A DNA stretch of 64,000 nt from Arthrobacter sp. SDTb3-6 (GCF_013376095.1 NZ_JAAMFN010000009.1:1-64000), one strand, 5' to 3'. Counted from the first letter of the stretch, positions 1-9,854 are shown. Made by a program: numbers and translations. The notes: generated by a model not told the origin, from the sequence alone.

Positions 1-423
1 CCCAAAGCTCGGGCGCAGCCGCACCAGGGTTTCAATGATTTCGTCCACGTCCGTCGTGGCGAGCACCAGGGGAATGGAGTCCAGCCCGCCAAAGGTCTTG
101 AACAGGGCCGACTTGCCTTCCATGACGGGCAGGGACGCGCTGGGGCCGATGTCTCCGAGTCCCAGGACGGCGGTGCCGTCACTAACCACGGCCACGAGAC
201 GGCTGGCCCAGGTGTGGCTGTCCGCCAGGGCGGGATCGGCGGCGATGGCGCGGCTGACCTGCGCCACGCCCGGCGTGTAGGCGATGGACAGGTCCCGCAG
301 GCTGTCCAGCGGAACCTTGCTTGTGACGGAGAGCTTGCCGCCGCGGTGGGCCTCGAAGATCTCCTGCTCCGTCAGGTCGATCCGGCTGCGCGTGGATGTG
401 GTTTCGGTGGTTTCAATTGACAT
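1..423 (-). CDS. NAD(P)-dependent malic enzyme, N-terminal part (cut by window edge)
   Basis: Only the first 141 codons are visible; the reading frame runs off the left edge without a stop. Malic enzyme oxidatively decarboxylates malate to pyruvate in the cytoplasm. The visible protein contains the characteristic start of the malic N-terminal domain: GGKLSVTSKVPL, then YTPGVAQVSRAIA (the conserved tyrosine region), then SDGTAVLGLGDIG and the EGKSALFKTFGGLD segment with the conserved lysine. The ATG at 421-423 is preceded by an AGGAAA ribosome site six bases away. It lies 242 bp downstream of jetC in the same direction but has no obvious functional link to it. NAD versus NADP preference cannot be judged from this part. 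Confidence 0.9.
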   Translation of the reverse strand, partial: MSIETTETTSTRSRIDLTEQEIFEAHRGGKLSVTSKVPLDSLRDLSIAYTPGVAQVSRAIAADPALADSHTWASRLVAVVSDGTAVLGLGDIGPSASLPVMEGKSALFKTFGGLDSIPLVLATTDVDEIIETLVRLRPSFG

Positions 424-665
424 GTAGTTTTTCCTGCGTCGCTTCCAAGGTGGGAGGCGCGAGAGCGTCCGGCGAAGGTTTGCCTGGACGGCGGCGGCTG
501 CCGTGCGGGGTGGTGGGGCACGGCACAGCCTCGCAGCGCCGGTACCGTGCCTGTACGTCGGTGGACAGGCATGGACGTGCCCGGCATGAGCTGAAGTTTG
601 TAGACACCGACACTACCGCAAGCTGCCGGTAAGACAGCAGCCGCCCGTGAAAACGCGTCACATTG

Positions 666-3600
666 CTAGCCCAGGATGATGTCCGTCGCCGTGGCGGGGG
701 AGCGCCCCGAGGAAACAAAGCCGGAGACGTTGGCCTGCGGGTGCTTGATGATGTCCGTGACCGAGCCGAGGTGCCGGGAGAGGTCCACCTTGTCCTCCGG
801 CGCGGCCAGGAGCAGCTGGAAACCGAACTCCTGCAGGGCGTTGATGCCGGCTCCGGCGTATTCGGAGTTGGCCTGGATGAACGCCTCGTCGATCATGACT
901 GTGCCGTAGCTGCTGTAGCCCTGGGCATCGATGCCCAGCTGGTACGCCAGTGCGGCACCCATGACGAAGGAGGTGAAGCGCTGCCCCTCGCCGCCGGACA
1001 GCGTGCCAGGCTCCAGTCCCAGCTCCACTTCCCCGTTGGGCCGGTGCTCGTTGCAGCTGATGGTGACGTGCTGGCGGACATCGAGCACCGTGTCCGCCCA
1101 CGACTGCATGGAGGAGTCGCTGAGGGCATCCACCAGCCGCTCCAACTGCTGGTAGCTGGCCGCCATCTTTTCCTCCGTGGCCTTGGCGTACGCGTTGCCC
1201 AGGGCCTCCTTCAGGTCGGTCCGGAAGGTGCGGGCCTCCTCGGGGATGGTGGTGGCCACTTCCAGGCGCAGCCGGCTGCCCTTCTCAAACGGCACCTCGG
1301 CCAGGATCTGGTTCAGTGGCTGGATCCGCTCGCCAATGGCGCGCCGTTCCTCCTCCAGCAATTGCAGCAGGTCGGAAAAGCGTTCGTAGGAGCGGTTGTT
1401 GAAGTATTCGCGGAACTCCTCCTGGCGCTGCGGCAGCCCCTCGGAGATGATCCGCTCGTAGAGTTCCCCATAGTGTTCGGCGGCATCCGCGCCGGTGCCG
1501 TAGCTGGCACCCATGCCCGGCCCGAACTCGCGGGCGAAGGCCTTGAAGATGTCGCCCAGTGCGGCCTCGGTGCGGAAGATGCGTTCCTTGGCCATGGCGG
1601 CACGTTCGCCCAGGTCCACGGCTGCCCGGCTGAACAACTGCTCGAGTTCTTCGAGGGTGCCCGGCCGGCCGCCGGCAGTGTAGGGTGCAAACGCTTCCTG
1701 TGCCCAGTCCGCAGGCGGTTCCTGGCCCGCCTTCGCGGCGGTCGAGGCCGCCGCCTCCCGAACGGAGGTGAGCTCCCCTTCCACCCCGGCGAGGCTGTTG
1801 TTGAGCACGGCCACGCGCCCGACGGCGGCCTCCAGGTCCGCCCGTGCCCCGCCCAGCGCTTCCCTGATGCCCGCCAGGGTGGCGCTGCTGTCAATGGTCG
1901 CCTGGAGCGCCTGCTCCAGCTGGGCAAGCTGCGCCGCCAGGGGACCGGAATCGAGCTGTTCGAAGGGGCGCACGTCCTTGGCCATCCTGCGCAACGCCTC
2001 CAGCCGGCCCGTGAGCTGGTCCTTGGCCCTGCTGCGCTGGTCGGCCAGGGCCGCCGCGCTTTCGCTGGCGGCGGCCAGTTCGTCGGCCCGCGCCTCCAGC
2101 TGCGCAATCTTGTCCACGTTGGTGAAGCCAAGCAGGTAGTCGGCCGGGTGGACCGTGCGGGTGTCACGTTCAAAGGTTGCGGCGTTGGCCTTCAGCGTCC
2201 CGGCCAGGGACAGGGCGCGTTCGTGGCCGTGCAGCTCCGCGTCGCTCTCCACGCAGTGGAACGCGAAGTCGCGGGCCACCTTGGCACGCAGCCAGTCCCC
2301 GGCGTCGGAGTCGTGGAAGTCCAGCTTGGTGGCCAGATGGCCCTGGCCGGGCTCGGCCGGGCGCACCGCTGCCCCGATGTTGATCCACCGCACCCTGCCA
2401 ACGCCGTCCAGCCCGTTGACGGCCCGCGTGACCGCCTTGATGTCCGCAGCACGCACCAGCAACGTGGTGGCCAGGGAGCGGAGCACCTTTTCCGCGGCCG
2501 GCCGCCATTCCGTGTGGCCGGCGGCGATGTCCACCAATTCGCCGGCAAACGGCAGCGCCTCCGCATCCAGGCCGGTCGCGGCGCAGATGGCGCGCCGGGC
2601 GGCGGCGTTGCGCCCGTCGATGTTGCTGCCGCGCCGCTGGTAGGAGGCAATCTCCGCGCGAAGCTTCTTCTCGCTGTCCTTGGCGTTGATGCTCTCCGCC
2701 ACCGCCTCATACTCGCGGGTGCGGGCGGTCTCCGTTTCAGCCTGCTGAAGCTCGACGCCGGCGCCCGCGCTGCGGCGTGCCGCCGCCAGGCCCTCGGGCG
2801 TCCAGTCGGCGTCCAGGCCGGCGGCCGCCAGGTCGTCGCGGACGGACGACTCCACGCGTCGGCGCCCTTCCAGCTCGCGCCGGGCTGTGCGGATATCCTT
2901 CTCCAGGCCCTCGATGGCGCGCCCGCCATGGTTGGCGTGCTGCTCATCAAGGGACGCCACGGACTCGGTGAGGACATCCTTGGCGGCGGCCGCGGCCTCG
3001 ATCTCCGCCAGCGTCTGCGTGCGTTGTTCCGCCAGCGCCCCTGCCTTGGCCGAGAGCAGTTCGGCCTCGAAGCGGCGGCGCAACAACGGCAGCTGGATTT
3101 TTTTTAGTTCAACTGTGCGGGAATGGTTTTCCTTGTATTCCCGCAGCTTGCGGTGCAGTTCGGGCACCGGGGCCAGGGCGTCGCGCTGCCCCCGGGCGTC
3201 CTCGAGCTGGCGGTAGATGCCGCGCAGGTGGCTGAAGTCGTCGACGGCGGCGCGTGCGGCAGCCAGGGTGGCCGGCTGGTCCAGCACCTCGTACCGGAAG
3301 AAGCGGTTGACGCCCTTGTCCAGGCCCTTGCCGTTCTGCAGGGTGCGCAGCAGGCTGAAGGCCTTGTCATTGTCGATCCCCAGCTTGCGGCGGAAGCGCT
3401 CGGCGAACGTCTTGTGCACGTCAAAGGCTTCACAGCCGGGCAGGGCCGCGTGCAGGGAGGACGGCGAGAAGCGCCGGCTGCCGTGCTTTTCCAGGGCCTC
3501 GGTGTCGAGGGCTTTGTCGTGGATCAGGTAGTGCTTGCCCACCTGGCCCTCCAGCCCGTTGGCGGGCAGGTCGAAGAGCGCGGCGATGGTGACATGGCGG

Positions 3601-3968
3601 CCCAGCCCGTCCTCAAAGACAAGCGCGGTGGCGGACCAGGTGGCGCTGGGGCGCTGGTACACGGTGCCGTCCGGGGTCTTGATCCTGCGCCCGCGCATGT
3701 AGCTGAAGGTGGTGCGGCGGTCCTTGCGGTTGGAGGCCTCGTGGGCGGACTCGTTCAGCCGCGGGGCGGCGTAGAAAATGTGCTGGATGCCGTCAAAGAG
3801 GGTGGACTTGCCCACGCCCGGGTGGCCCGTGAGCAGGGTCCCGGCCCGGTCCACGTACATGGTGTGGCGGCCGTGGAACGTGCCCCAGTTGATGATCTGG
3901 ATTTGGCTGAGCCGGTACTGGCCGGGGTTGATTTCCGTGCCAATGGGCAAGGTGGTGGCGATGCTCAT
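666..3968 (-). CDS. jetC: JetC/MksB-type SMC-like ATPase of a Wadjet system
   Basis: 1100-residue SMC-like ATPase, the motor subunit of a Wadjet (MksBEF-like) complex that in known systems extrudes DNA loops and restricts small circular plasmids. Residues 48-56 form the Walker A motif GHPGVGKST; the long middle is rich in Glu, Ala, Leu and Arg as expected for coiled-coil arms; the ABC signature LSGGEGQRF lies near residue 988 and the Walker B MIDEAF near residue 1022. Length fits type I JetC. It starts inside the end of jetB with a 4-bp ATGA overlap, so translation is probably coupled. In most such operons a JetD nuclease gene follows directly; here the next gene is malic enzyme after 242 bp, so the cleavage subunit is missing from this locus. 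Confidence 0.92.
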   Translation of the reverse strand: MSIATTLPIGTEINPGQYRLSQIQIINWGTFHGRHTMYVDRAGTLLTGHPGVGKSTLFDGIQHIFYAAPRLNESAHEASNRKDRRTTFSYMRGRRIKTPDGTVYQRPSATWSATALVFEDGLGRHVTIAALFDLPANGLEGQVGKHYLIHDKALDTEALEKHGSRRFSPSSLHAALPGCEAFDVHKTFAERFRRKLGIDNDKAFSLLRTLQNGKGLDKGVNRFFRYEVLDQPATLAAARAAVDDFSHLRGIYRQLEDARGQRDALAPVPELHRKLREYKENHSRTVELKKIQLPLLRRRFEAELLSAKAGALAEQRTQTLAEIEAAAAAKDVLTESVASLDEQHANHGGRAIEGLEKDIRTARRELEGRRRVESSVRDDLAAAGLDADWTPEGLAAARRSAGAGVELQQAETETARTREYEAVAESINAKDSEKKLRAEIASYQRRGSNIDGRNAAARRAICAATGLDAEALPFAGELVDIAAGHTEWRPAAEKVLRSLATTLLVRAADIKAVTRAVNGLDGVGRVRWINIGAAVRPAEPGQGHLATKLDFHDSDAGDWLRAKVARDFAFHCVESDAELHGHERALSLAGTLKANAATFERDTRTVHPADYLLGFTNVDKIAQLEARADELAAASESAAALADQRSRAKDQLTGRLEALRRMAKDVRPFEQLDSGPLAAQLAQLEQALQATIDSSATLAGIREALGGARADLEAAVGRVAVLNNSLAGVEGELTSVREAAASTAAKAGQEPPADWAQEAFAPYTAGGRPGTLEELEQLFSRAAVDLGERAAMAKERIFRTEAALGDIFKAFAREFGPGMGASYGTGADAAEHYGELYERIISEGLPQRQEEFREYFNNRSYERFSDLLQLLEEERRAIGERIQPLNQILAEVPFEKGSRLRLEVATTIPEEARTFRTDLKEALGNAYAKATEEKMAASYQQLERLVDALSDSSMQSWADTVLDVRQHVTISCNEHRPNGEVELGLEPGTLSGGEGQRFTSFVMGAALAYQLGIDAQGYSSYGTVMIDEAFIQANSEYAGAGINALQEFGFQLLLAAPEDKVDLSRHLGSVTDIIKHPQANVSGFVSSGRSPATATDIILG

Positions 3969-4684
3969 TCGGCGTCCTCCTCCGCAAGGGAATCAAGTGC
4001 GTCCGTGTCCGCGCAGGCGCCCTTGTCCAGGGCCGCCAGGTAGGCGGGGATCTGGTCGATGGAGTCAAAGGGCAGGGCCAGGGCCAGGGCGTTGCTGACC
4101 CGGTATTCGCCGGGAAGCTCGGTGGGCAGGAGCAGCTTCAGGGCCAGGAGCCGGGCCAGGGACGAGTCCGTCAGCTCATCCAGGCGTTTGTCGTCCACAG
4201 CGCCCGGCTGGCGGTGTTCGGCCAGGATGTCCCGGGCGCCGCCGCGCGTGAGGGTGGTGTCCGTTCCCGTGCCGGCCTGGCGGTCCAGGAGCATGCGCAG
4301 GCGCAGCGCCAGCACGGTTTCCTCGCGCCGGAGCGGCTTGCGGGCCACAATGGGCTGCGTGTGGACGGCGTCGATCCCGGCCGGGGTGAGCAGGGCGATC
4401 TTGCGTTCCGGATCCACCGTCAACACCAGGAAGATTTCGCTCAGGTATTGCTGCAGGGACGCCCGGTGGGTCAGGACCGTGGTCCACACCGTGGCATCAG
4501 CGGTGCCGTCGATGTAGGGCCCGCGCAGCAGCCGGACCAGCGCCTGGCGGAGCTCCAGGGGGAAGGAGCCCGTGTCACCGGGGAACAGGGACCTCTCGGA
4601 ACGGTAGGCGTCACTGGTGCCGGGCGCGGCGGGCCGGGTGCCGGCGTCGTACGTCTCCTGGGAAGCCGTGGAACTGGCGGTCAT
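3965..4684 (-). CDS. jetB: JetB/MksE-like kleisin-associated subunit (DUF4194)
   Basis: 239-residue protein of the DUF4194/JetB type, the MukE-like winged-helix subunit that bridges the kleisin JetA and the ATPase JetC. Recognisable features are the segment ELRQALVRLLRGPYIDG early in the protein, LTVDPERKIALLTP, and the RREETVLALRLRMLLDRQ stretch in the middle. The N-terminal roughly 40 residues are polar and unlike the rest. Its start overlaps the jetA stop by 4 bp and its stop overlaps the jetC start by 4 bp, so the three genes form one tightly coupled unit. The identification rests on family resemblance plus position; position between JetA and JetC makes it secure. Confidence 0.88.
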   Translation of the reverse strand: MTASSTASQETYDAGTRPAAPGTSDAYRSERSLFPGDTGSFPLELRQALVRLLRGPYIDGTADATVWTTVLTHRASLQQYLSEIFLVLTVDPERKIALLTPAGIDAVHTQPIVARKPLRREETVLALRLRMLLDRQAGTGTDTTLTRGGARDILAEHRQPGAVDDKRLDELTDSSLARLLALKLLLPTELPGEYRVSNALALALPFDSIDQIPAYLAALDKGACADTDALDSLAEEDAE

Positions 4685-6138
4685 GGGGCGGTGTCCTTTG
4701 TGAATGTCACGAGCGGCAGGCGGGCGGTGCGCTCCGTGCCGTCGATCTGGGTGAAGCGGAGGGTCTGCGTGCGGGCGGTGTCCACGGCCTGGTCGGTGGC
4801 CCGGGCCGCGAGGATGAGGCCGCGGATGGTGTTCAGGTGGCGCAGCCCGGCCGGCAGCTCGGCGTACGCGTCGGCGAGGGTGGCCGTGCCGTTGCGGGTG
4901 CTGCGGGCCAGGGCGACGGCGGCGTGGACGGCGGGCATGTCCGCCGACGGCGTGGCGGGGGTTCGGTGGATGTCGGCACCGCTGAGGGCGGGGGGTGCGG
5001 CCAACGGCGGCGGGGGGACGTGGTCTTCGGGGTCGAAGATGCCCAGGCCCGCCAAGGTTTCAAAGTTGGGGGCGTACAGCAGCGGCGCCACCACCGGCGT
5101 GCGCGGGCCGAGCGGGGCGCGGGCCACGGCCTGTTCGGCGGCGTGGATGGCCTTGCGCAGCAGGATGGACTCCCGGAACTCGTCGCTCATCACGTAGCTG
5201 TGGAGGCTTTCGGACAGGCGGCCGTAGATGGCGTGGACGTCCGCGGCCTGGCGGCGCATTTCACGGACCAGGGTGGCCAGTGTGCCGCGTTCCCCGCTGC
5301 TGAGCTGGTCGGTGAATCCGCGTTCAAGCACCTCATTGACGGCCTGCCGGAAGCGGGCCTGCCGGGCGGGGTCGTTGAGGAATTCGGTGAAGCCCTGGAA
5401 GGTCTCGCCCTCGGCCGTGTTGCGCAGAGCCTTGTCGCCCTCCAGGACCTGCCCCACCGCCACGCCCTTTGTCACGGAGGACTCCATGATTTCCTGGCGG
5501 ATGGTGTGCAGCATGGCCTCCACGCCGTCGCGCATGCGCTTGAAGTCGGCCGGCAGGCTGGAGGCCAGGTCAAGGACGCTGCGGGTGGCCGCCAGGGCGG
5601 AGTTGTCGGAGAGCACCGCCGGGTTCCGGCCGTTCCGCAGCGTCTCAATCTCCGCCTGCCGCTCGACGATTTCGGCCTCGAGCACGGCAATGCGGCGGTC
5701 CGGGTTGGGATCGGTCTGGAAGGACAATGATTCAATGCTGGTGAGCAGGGTGCTCAGCCGGGAGCTGTTGAGGTTGGTGCGCTCCACCGTGACCGAGTCC
5801 AAAAACGCCAGGACCCGGGTGCTGGCCGCGGTGGGCTCGTAGACGAAGCGGCCATCCACCATGGGGCGGGCCAGGAACTGGCTGCGCACCCACGAGTCGG
5901 CGTAGTTGGAAGCCTGCCAGGACTCGTTCAGGCTCAGGTTTTCCTCCCGCAGCTCCTTCATGAACGCGGCCAGGTCGGCGTGGAACTCCTCCAGCGGGAC
6001 GCGCTGCCTGGCCGGCGTGAACTCGGCCCGCAGGAAGGCCACCGACCAGGGGGCGGCCTGCATGAGGCGCCAGGACGGACTGTGGCGCAGCTGTTTTTGG
6101 GCATGCCACTGCGCAACGGCGTTGTCAGTGGGGCGCAT
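4681..6138 (-). CDS. jetA: JetA/MksF-like kleisin subunit (DUF3375)
   Basis: 485-residue DUF3375 protein, the MukF/kleisin-like subunit of a Wadjet complex. The N-terminus (WHAQKQLRHSPSWRLM, then APWSVAFLRAEF) and the following EFHADLAAFMKELREE region are typical. The middle (about residues 130-200) is a heptad-rich helical stretch with repeated Glu/Arg. ATG at 6138 has an AAAGG site five bases upstream. It is the first of the three overlapping jet genes; an 83-bp gap separates it from the nuclease/helicase gene upstream on the same strand, so the four genes may be transcribed together. Confidence 0.9.
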   Translation of the reverse strand: MRPTDNAVAQWHAQKQLRHSPSWRLMQAAPWSVAFLRAEFTPARQRVPLEEFHADLAAFMKELREENLSLNESWQASNYADSWVRSQFLARPMVDGRFVYEPTAASTRVLAFLDSVTVERTNLNSSRLSTLLTSIESLSFQTDPNPDRRIAVLEAEIVERQAEIETLRNGRNPAVLSDNSALAATRSVLDLASSLPADFKRMRDGVEAMLHTIRQEIMESSVTKGVAVGQVLEGDKALRNTAEGETFQGFTEFLNDPARQARFRQAVNEVLERGFTDQLSSGERGTLATLVREMRRQAADVHAIYGRLSESLHSYVMSDEFRESILLRKAIHAAEQAVARAPLGPRTPVVAPLLYAPNFETLAGLGIFDPEDHVPPPPLAAPPALSGADIHRTPATPSADMPAVHAAVALARSTRNGTATLADAYAELPAGLRHLNTIRGLILAARATDQAVDTARTQTLRFTQIDGTERTARLPLVTFTKDTAP

Positions 6139-6221
6139 GGGGGCCTTTGCGGTGTCGGGGCACGGTCTTTCATTTTATCGTGCCGGACGGCTGCCCGGTC
6201 CAGCGGCCGGGCCCGGCACTG

Positions 6222-9200
6222 CTATCCCCGGTTGCACAGCCCGATGAACGCGCCCAGCTCCGCCATGGCGGCGGGCCTGGACGGCATGAAGCGGGTCAGC
6301 TGCGGGGACCGGATGATGACGGCCCGCCACTGCCCGCGGGAGACGGCCACGTTGATGCGGTTGCGGTTCAGCAGGAACTCCATGCCCCGCGGTGCGCCGG
6401 CCGGGTCGGCGCACGCCATGGTCACCAACACCACGGGTGCTTCCTGGCCCTGGAACTTGTCCACGGTGCCCACCCGCACCTCCGCCAGCCCGGCAGCGTC
6501 CAGCACGCCGCGCACCAGGTGGACCTGCGCGTTGTAGGCGGCCACCACCAGGATGTCCGCCTGGACCAGGCGGCGCGGCACGCCGTCGGCGCCGGGCGTC
6601 CACACCAGCCCGAGGTGTCCCTTCGCCTGGGCCACCACCTCCGCGGCCTCTTCGGGGGAGGACTGCCTGTTGTCCCGGCTGCTGCCGGGTGCCGGGACCA
6701 CCAGCACGGTTTCCACACCAGCCGGCTTGCCGGCCAGGTGGCGTTCGGCGGCGGCCGGTGCGGACTTCAGCTTCCCTTCGTAGCTCAGCTGCGACACGGC
6801 ATCGCAAAGCCGGGGGTGCATGCGCCAGGAGTCGGCCAGGAAGTAGCCCAGTTCCGGCGGCAGCGTGGCATGGTCCCGGGACAGCCAGCCCAGCGCGGAG
6901 TCGTCCACGGGGACCGGGTGCGAGCCCTGGGTGACCTGCGGCAGCTGCTGCGGATCGCCCAGCAGCAGCAGCCGTTGGGCGGCCTGCGCCACGGCCAGCG
7001 TGTTGGCCAGCGAATACTGCCCGGCCTCGTCAATCACGAGCAAGTCCAGCGACCCTGCCGGCACGTTGGTCCCCGTCATGGTCCACGCCGTGCCGCCGAT
7101 CAGGGCGCCGCCCGCATCACCCAGCAGCCGGCCGAACTGCTTCTCATCAGTCACCGTCCATGGCACCCCGTGCGGTGCCGCCAGCTTTTTGCCGACGCGG
7201 TCCGGGTCCACGCCGGCTTTTTCCACGGCCGCCCGCAGCATGTTTTCCACCACCGCGTGGGACTGGCCCACCACGCCCACCTTCCAGCCCCGCGCCACCA
7301 GGTTGGCGATGACGTGGGAACCCACATGCGTTTTGCCGGTGCCGGGAGGGCCCTGAACCGCCAGGTAGGAATGGTCCAGCGCCAGCACGGCCTCCGTGAT
7401 GGCGGCAACGTAATCCGGCTGTTCCAGGCCGTGTCCGTCCCGCGGGACGGCGGCGGACGGCAGGTCCCCGCCGCCGGCCAGCCTGGGGCGGGCCTTGCGC
7501 AGGATCTCCAGTCCCGGGTGCCGTGGCAGGTCCGGCAGCGTGCCGCCCACCGTGGCCGCCAGTGCGGCCAGCGCTTCCCTGATGCTTTTGGTGGCCACCG
7601 GCTGGTTGGGGGTCAGCGCCATGGGCAGCTGGTTGTAGGCAGGCACCTTCAGGGTGGACTTCTCCGTCACAATCAAGGTGGTGAGTTCCGGGGTGCCCGG
7701 GGCGGAGACGTCCTCGACCACCGTGACGTTGAACAGGCCGCCGCGCCTGGACGCGTCCGCCTCCCCGTCTGCCATGCCGCCCGGCAGTGGGGCGTTGAAC
7801 ATGCCAAACCATTGCGTGCCGGGACGGAAGTCGGAGCCTTCCGTCGCTGTTCCGCGCAGCTTCACCGTGCGGGTCTCCGTCCGGGCCCGCGGTGTTGCCT
7901 TGGCCCAGTCCTCGAGCACCCAGGCGTCCCGGACGATGAGGATGTTGCGTTCCTCGGCCCAGGAATCCACCGGTTTTTCAAGCCGGTCAAAGTGGCCCCA
8001 CCAAAACTGCTTGTCCTCGCGGCGGTGGTAGCTGGCCGCGGCGGCGACCATGGCGATGGCGGTTTCATCGTCCGTGGGTTCCTGGCCTGCGGTCCGCCCG
8101 GCGGCCAGTTTGTCCAGGAATACGCGCAGCCGGACCTCTCCGGGCGACGGCTCGTAGCTGCTTTCCTTCGCTTCCGGGACGTCGCGCTTGCCACTGCCCT
8201 CCGTCCAGGTGGCCACCTGGACGGCCGCGCCGATCGCCAGCAGCCAGTCCCGCAGCCGCAGCGTGGATAGGCAGTCGTACTCGTTGTAGGCGCCGATCGA
8301 GGCCAGGGTCTCCCGCGCCTCGGCCGCCCGGGCCGTGTCCCCGGCCCGTCCGGCGTCGCGCGCGGCACAGTACTCGGCGTAGGCAACCACCGAGGCGCCG
8401 GCATTCGTCACCTCGCCCACGCGCCCGGCAGGCATGTAAAACGGCTCCAGCTTCTTGATGGAATACGACGGTTCGGAGATCCGCACTGACTGGCGGACCG
8501 TGTCCAGCAGGTCAACGAGCAGGCCAGTGCGGAGCCAGTCGTCGATGGCGTCCTCGCCCACCCCGTGCTCCACCGACAGCCGGCGCAGGGCCGCCTTTTC
8601 ATAGGGCGCGTAGTGATAGACGTGCATGTCCGGATGGGCCGCCCGGCGTGCCTCCACATAGGCAATGAAGTCAATCAGGGCCTGGCGTTCCTGCCCGCGC
8701 GTGTGCGCCCAAAACGGCCTGAACACCTCCGGGGTGCCGGGGGCGGCGCCCGGCACCGGCGCCTCGATGGAGCCAAAGAGGTACTCGATGCCCCACTTTT
8801 CCGTGGCCGCGTCCTGCCAGAGGGGATCGCCCTCAAAGTCAAAGAAGATGTCCCCGGCGCTGGGCGCGGGCAGCCGGCTGATGCTGTCCCTGAGCACCTT
8901 GTAGCTGACCGGGTGGCCGTCCGTGCCTGCAAAGGCCGTGCCGTCGGCCACGTCCAGCCCCAGCTGCATGCGGGCCTGGTCGCGCAGCCGGGCCAGCGGG
9001 CCGGTGGCAGCGGCCCGGGGCATGGCGGCCAGGGCGTCAATGCCGGTGATGCCCTGCGCCATCAGCTTGCGGCGCTGCGGGCCGCTCATGCCGTTGACCA
9101 GCAGCAGGTCCCGGTGCTTTTCGACCTGCTCGGCGCAGTAGTCGCAGCGGCCGCAGTACGCGATGCCGTCCTGGAGCCAGGCCACGGGATTCGGCTGCGC

Positions 9201-9854
9201 CCGGTGGCCGGCCGTGAGCGCCAGGAAGTTGCCGCGGCGCTCGCGGAACACCGGCAGCAGGTCCGGCATGGGGTGGTCGCTGCGGCTGCGGTCGCCGAGC
9301 ACCAGCGTGGCCACCGGGTCGACGGGAATGCCGTACTTTTCCAGCTGGTCGCCGTAGGCTGCCAGCTGCAGCAGGGCGCTGACGCGCGCGTGCCGGGCCA
9401 GCTTGGTGTCCCACACCGCGTACGACCCGTCCCCCTGCTTCACCAGAAAGTCCGCAAATCCCACCAGCGAGCCGTCAAAGAAAGTGGCCTGAAAAACGAC
9501 GTCGGCCCCTCCCCGCAACGCGGCCAGCGTTTCCTTCCGCTTCGCCTCCAGGCCCGCCCAGGTCAGCGCCCCCCGCTCCACTACCTTCACGCCGGCACCG
9601 CTGGCCGGATGCCACGTGCCGTACCGGGCGGTTAGCTCCCGCAGGATCTTGTGTTCAAAGGCGTCGCCGAGTTCGGCGGCGCGGCGCAGCATGGCATCCT
9701 GCGGGAATCCCGGCTTCCCGGTCCTGCCCAGCTTCTCGTCCAGAATCCGCAGCGTCCGGTATTCGCATTCGCTGGCCACCACCAGGTCCGAGGCGGAAAA
9801 GATCAAGGGGGCGGCGTCGCCCGGAGGCAAGGCAGGGGTGCGGAGGAGGAACAT
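6222..9854 (-). CDS. TM0106-type RecB-like nuclease fused to a superfamily 1 helicase
   Basis: 1210-residue fusion protein. The N-terminal half matches TM0106-family putative RecB-like nucleases: it opens with IFSASDLVVASECEYRTL, has VVFQATFFDGSLVGFADFLV and YAVWDTKLARHA (the likely D-x-K nuclease core), a cysteine cluster YCGRCDYCAEQ near residue 230 that may bind an iron-sulphur cluster, and an RNase H-like segment with DIFFDFEGDPLW. The C-terminal part is a DNA2/UPF1-type helicase: Walker A GPPGTGKTH near residue 834, DEAGQ near 941, GDPQQLPQV near 968, DKFQGQE and the final NVAVSRGQW motif. Predicted to process DNA ends or damaged DNA. It precedes jetABC in the same direction with 83 bp between, which raises the possibility of a functional link. 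Confidence 0.85.
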   Translation of the reverse strand: MFLLRTPALPPGDAAPLIFSASDLVVASECEYRTLRILDEKLGRTGKPGFPQDAMLRRAAELGDAFEHKILRELTARYGTWHPASGAGVKVVERGALTWAGLEAKRKETLAALRGGADVVFQATFFDGSLVGFADFLVKQGDGSYAVWDTKLARHARVSALLQLAAYGDQLEKYGIPVDPVATLVLGDRSRSDHPMPDLLPVFRERRGNFLALTAGHRAQPNPVAWLQDGIAYCGRCDYCAEQVEKHRDLLLVNGMSGPQRRKLMAQGITGIDALAAMPRAAATGPLARLRDQARMQLGLDVADGTAFAGTDGHPVSYKVLRDSISRLPAPSAGDIFFDFEGDPLWQDAATEKWGIEYLFGSIEAPVPGAAPGTPEVFRPFWAHTRGQERQALIDFIAYVEARRAAHPDMHVYHYAPYEKAALRRLSVEHGVGEDAIDDWLRTGLLVDLLDTVRQSVRISEPSYSIKKLEPFYMPAGRVGEVTNAGASVVAYAEYCAARDAGRAGDTARAAEARETLASIGAYNEYDCLSTLRLRDWLLAIGAAVQVATWTEGSGKRDVPEAKESSYEPSPGEVRLRVFLDKLAAGRTAGQEPTDDETAIAMVAAAASYHRREDKQFWWGHFDRLEKPVDSWAEERNILIVRDAWVLEDWAKATPRARTETRTVKLRGTATEGSDFRPGTQWFGMFNAPLPGGMADGEADASRRGGLFNVTVVEDVSAPGTPELTTLIVTEKSTLKVPAYNQLPMALTPNQPVATKSIREALAALAATVGGTLPDLPRHPGLEILRKARPRLAGGGDLPSAAVPRDGHGLEQPDYVAAITEAVLALDHSYLAVQGPPGTGKTHVGSHVIANLVARGWKVGVVGQSHAVVENMLRAAVEKAGVDPDRVGKKLAAPHGVPWTVTDEKQFGRLLGDAGGALIGGTAWTMTGTNVPAGSLDLLVIDEAGQYSLANTLAVAQAAQRLLLLGDPQQLPQVTQGSHPVPVDDSALGWLSRDHATLPPELGYFLADSWRMHPRLCDAVSQLSYEGKLKSAPAAAERHLAGKPAGVETVLVVPAPGSSRDNRQSSPEEAAEVVAQAKGHLGLVWTPGADGVPRRLVQADILVVAAYNAQVHLVRGVLDAAGLAEVRVGTVDKFQGQEAPVVLVTMACADPAGAPRGMEFLLNRNRINVAVSRGQWRAVIIRSPQLTRFMPSRPAAMAELGAFIGLCNRG

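Noticed and set aside
424-665. possible remnant of jetD downstream of jetC
   Set aside because: Frames here show no DUF3322/DUF2220 or toprim resemblance and the region is only 242 bp.
663-3107. 814-codon open frame antisense to jetC
   Set aside because: It mirrors the third-position GC bias of jetC, has no domain and no ribosome site; jetC itself has full ATPase motifs.
6147-8270. 707-codon open frame antisense to the nuclease-helicase gene
   Set aside because: Composition is His/Gly/Arg-rich shadow sequence; the opposite strand encodes clear helicase motifs.
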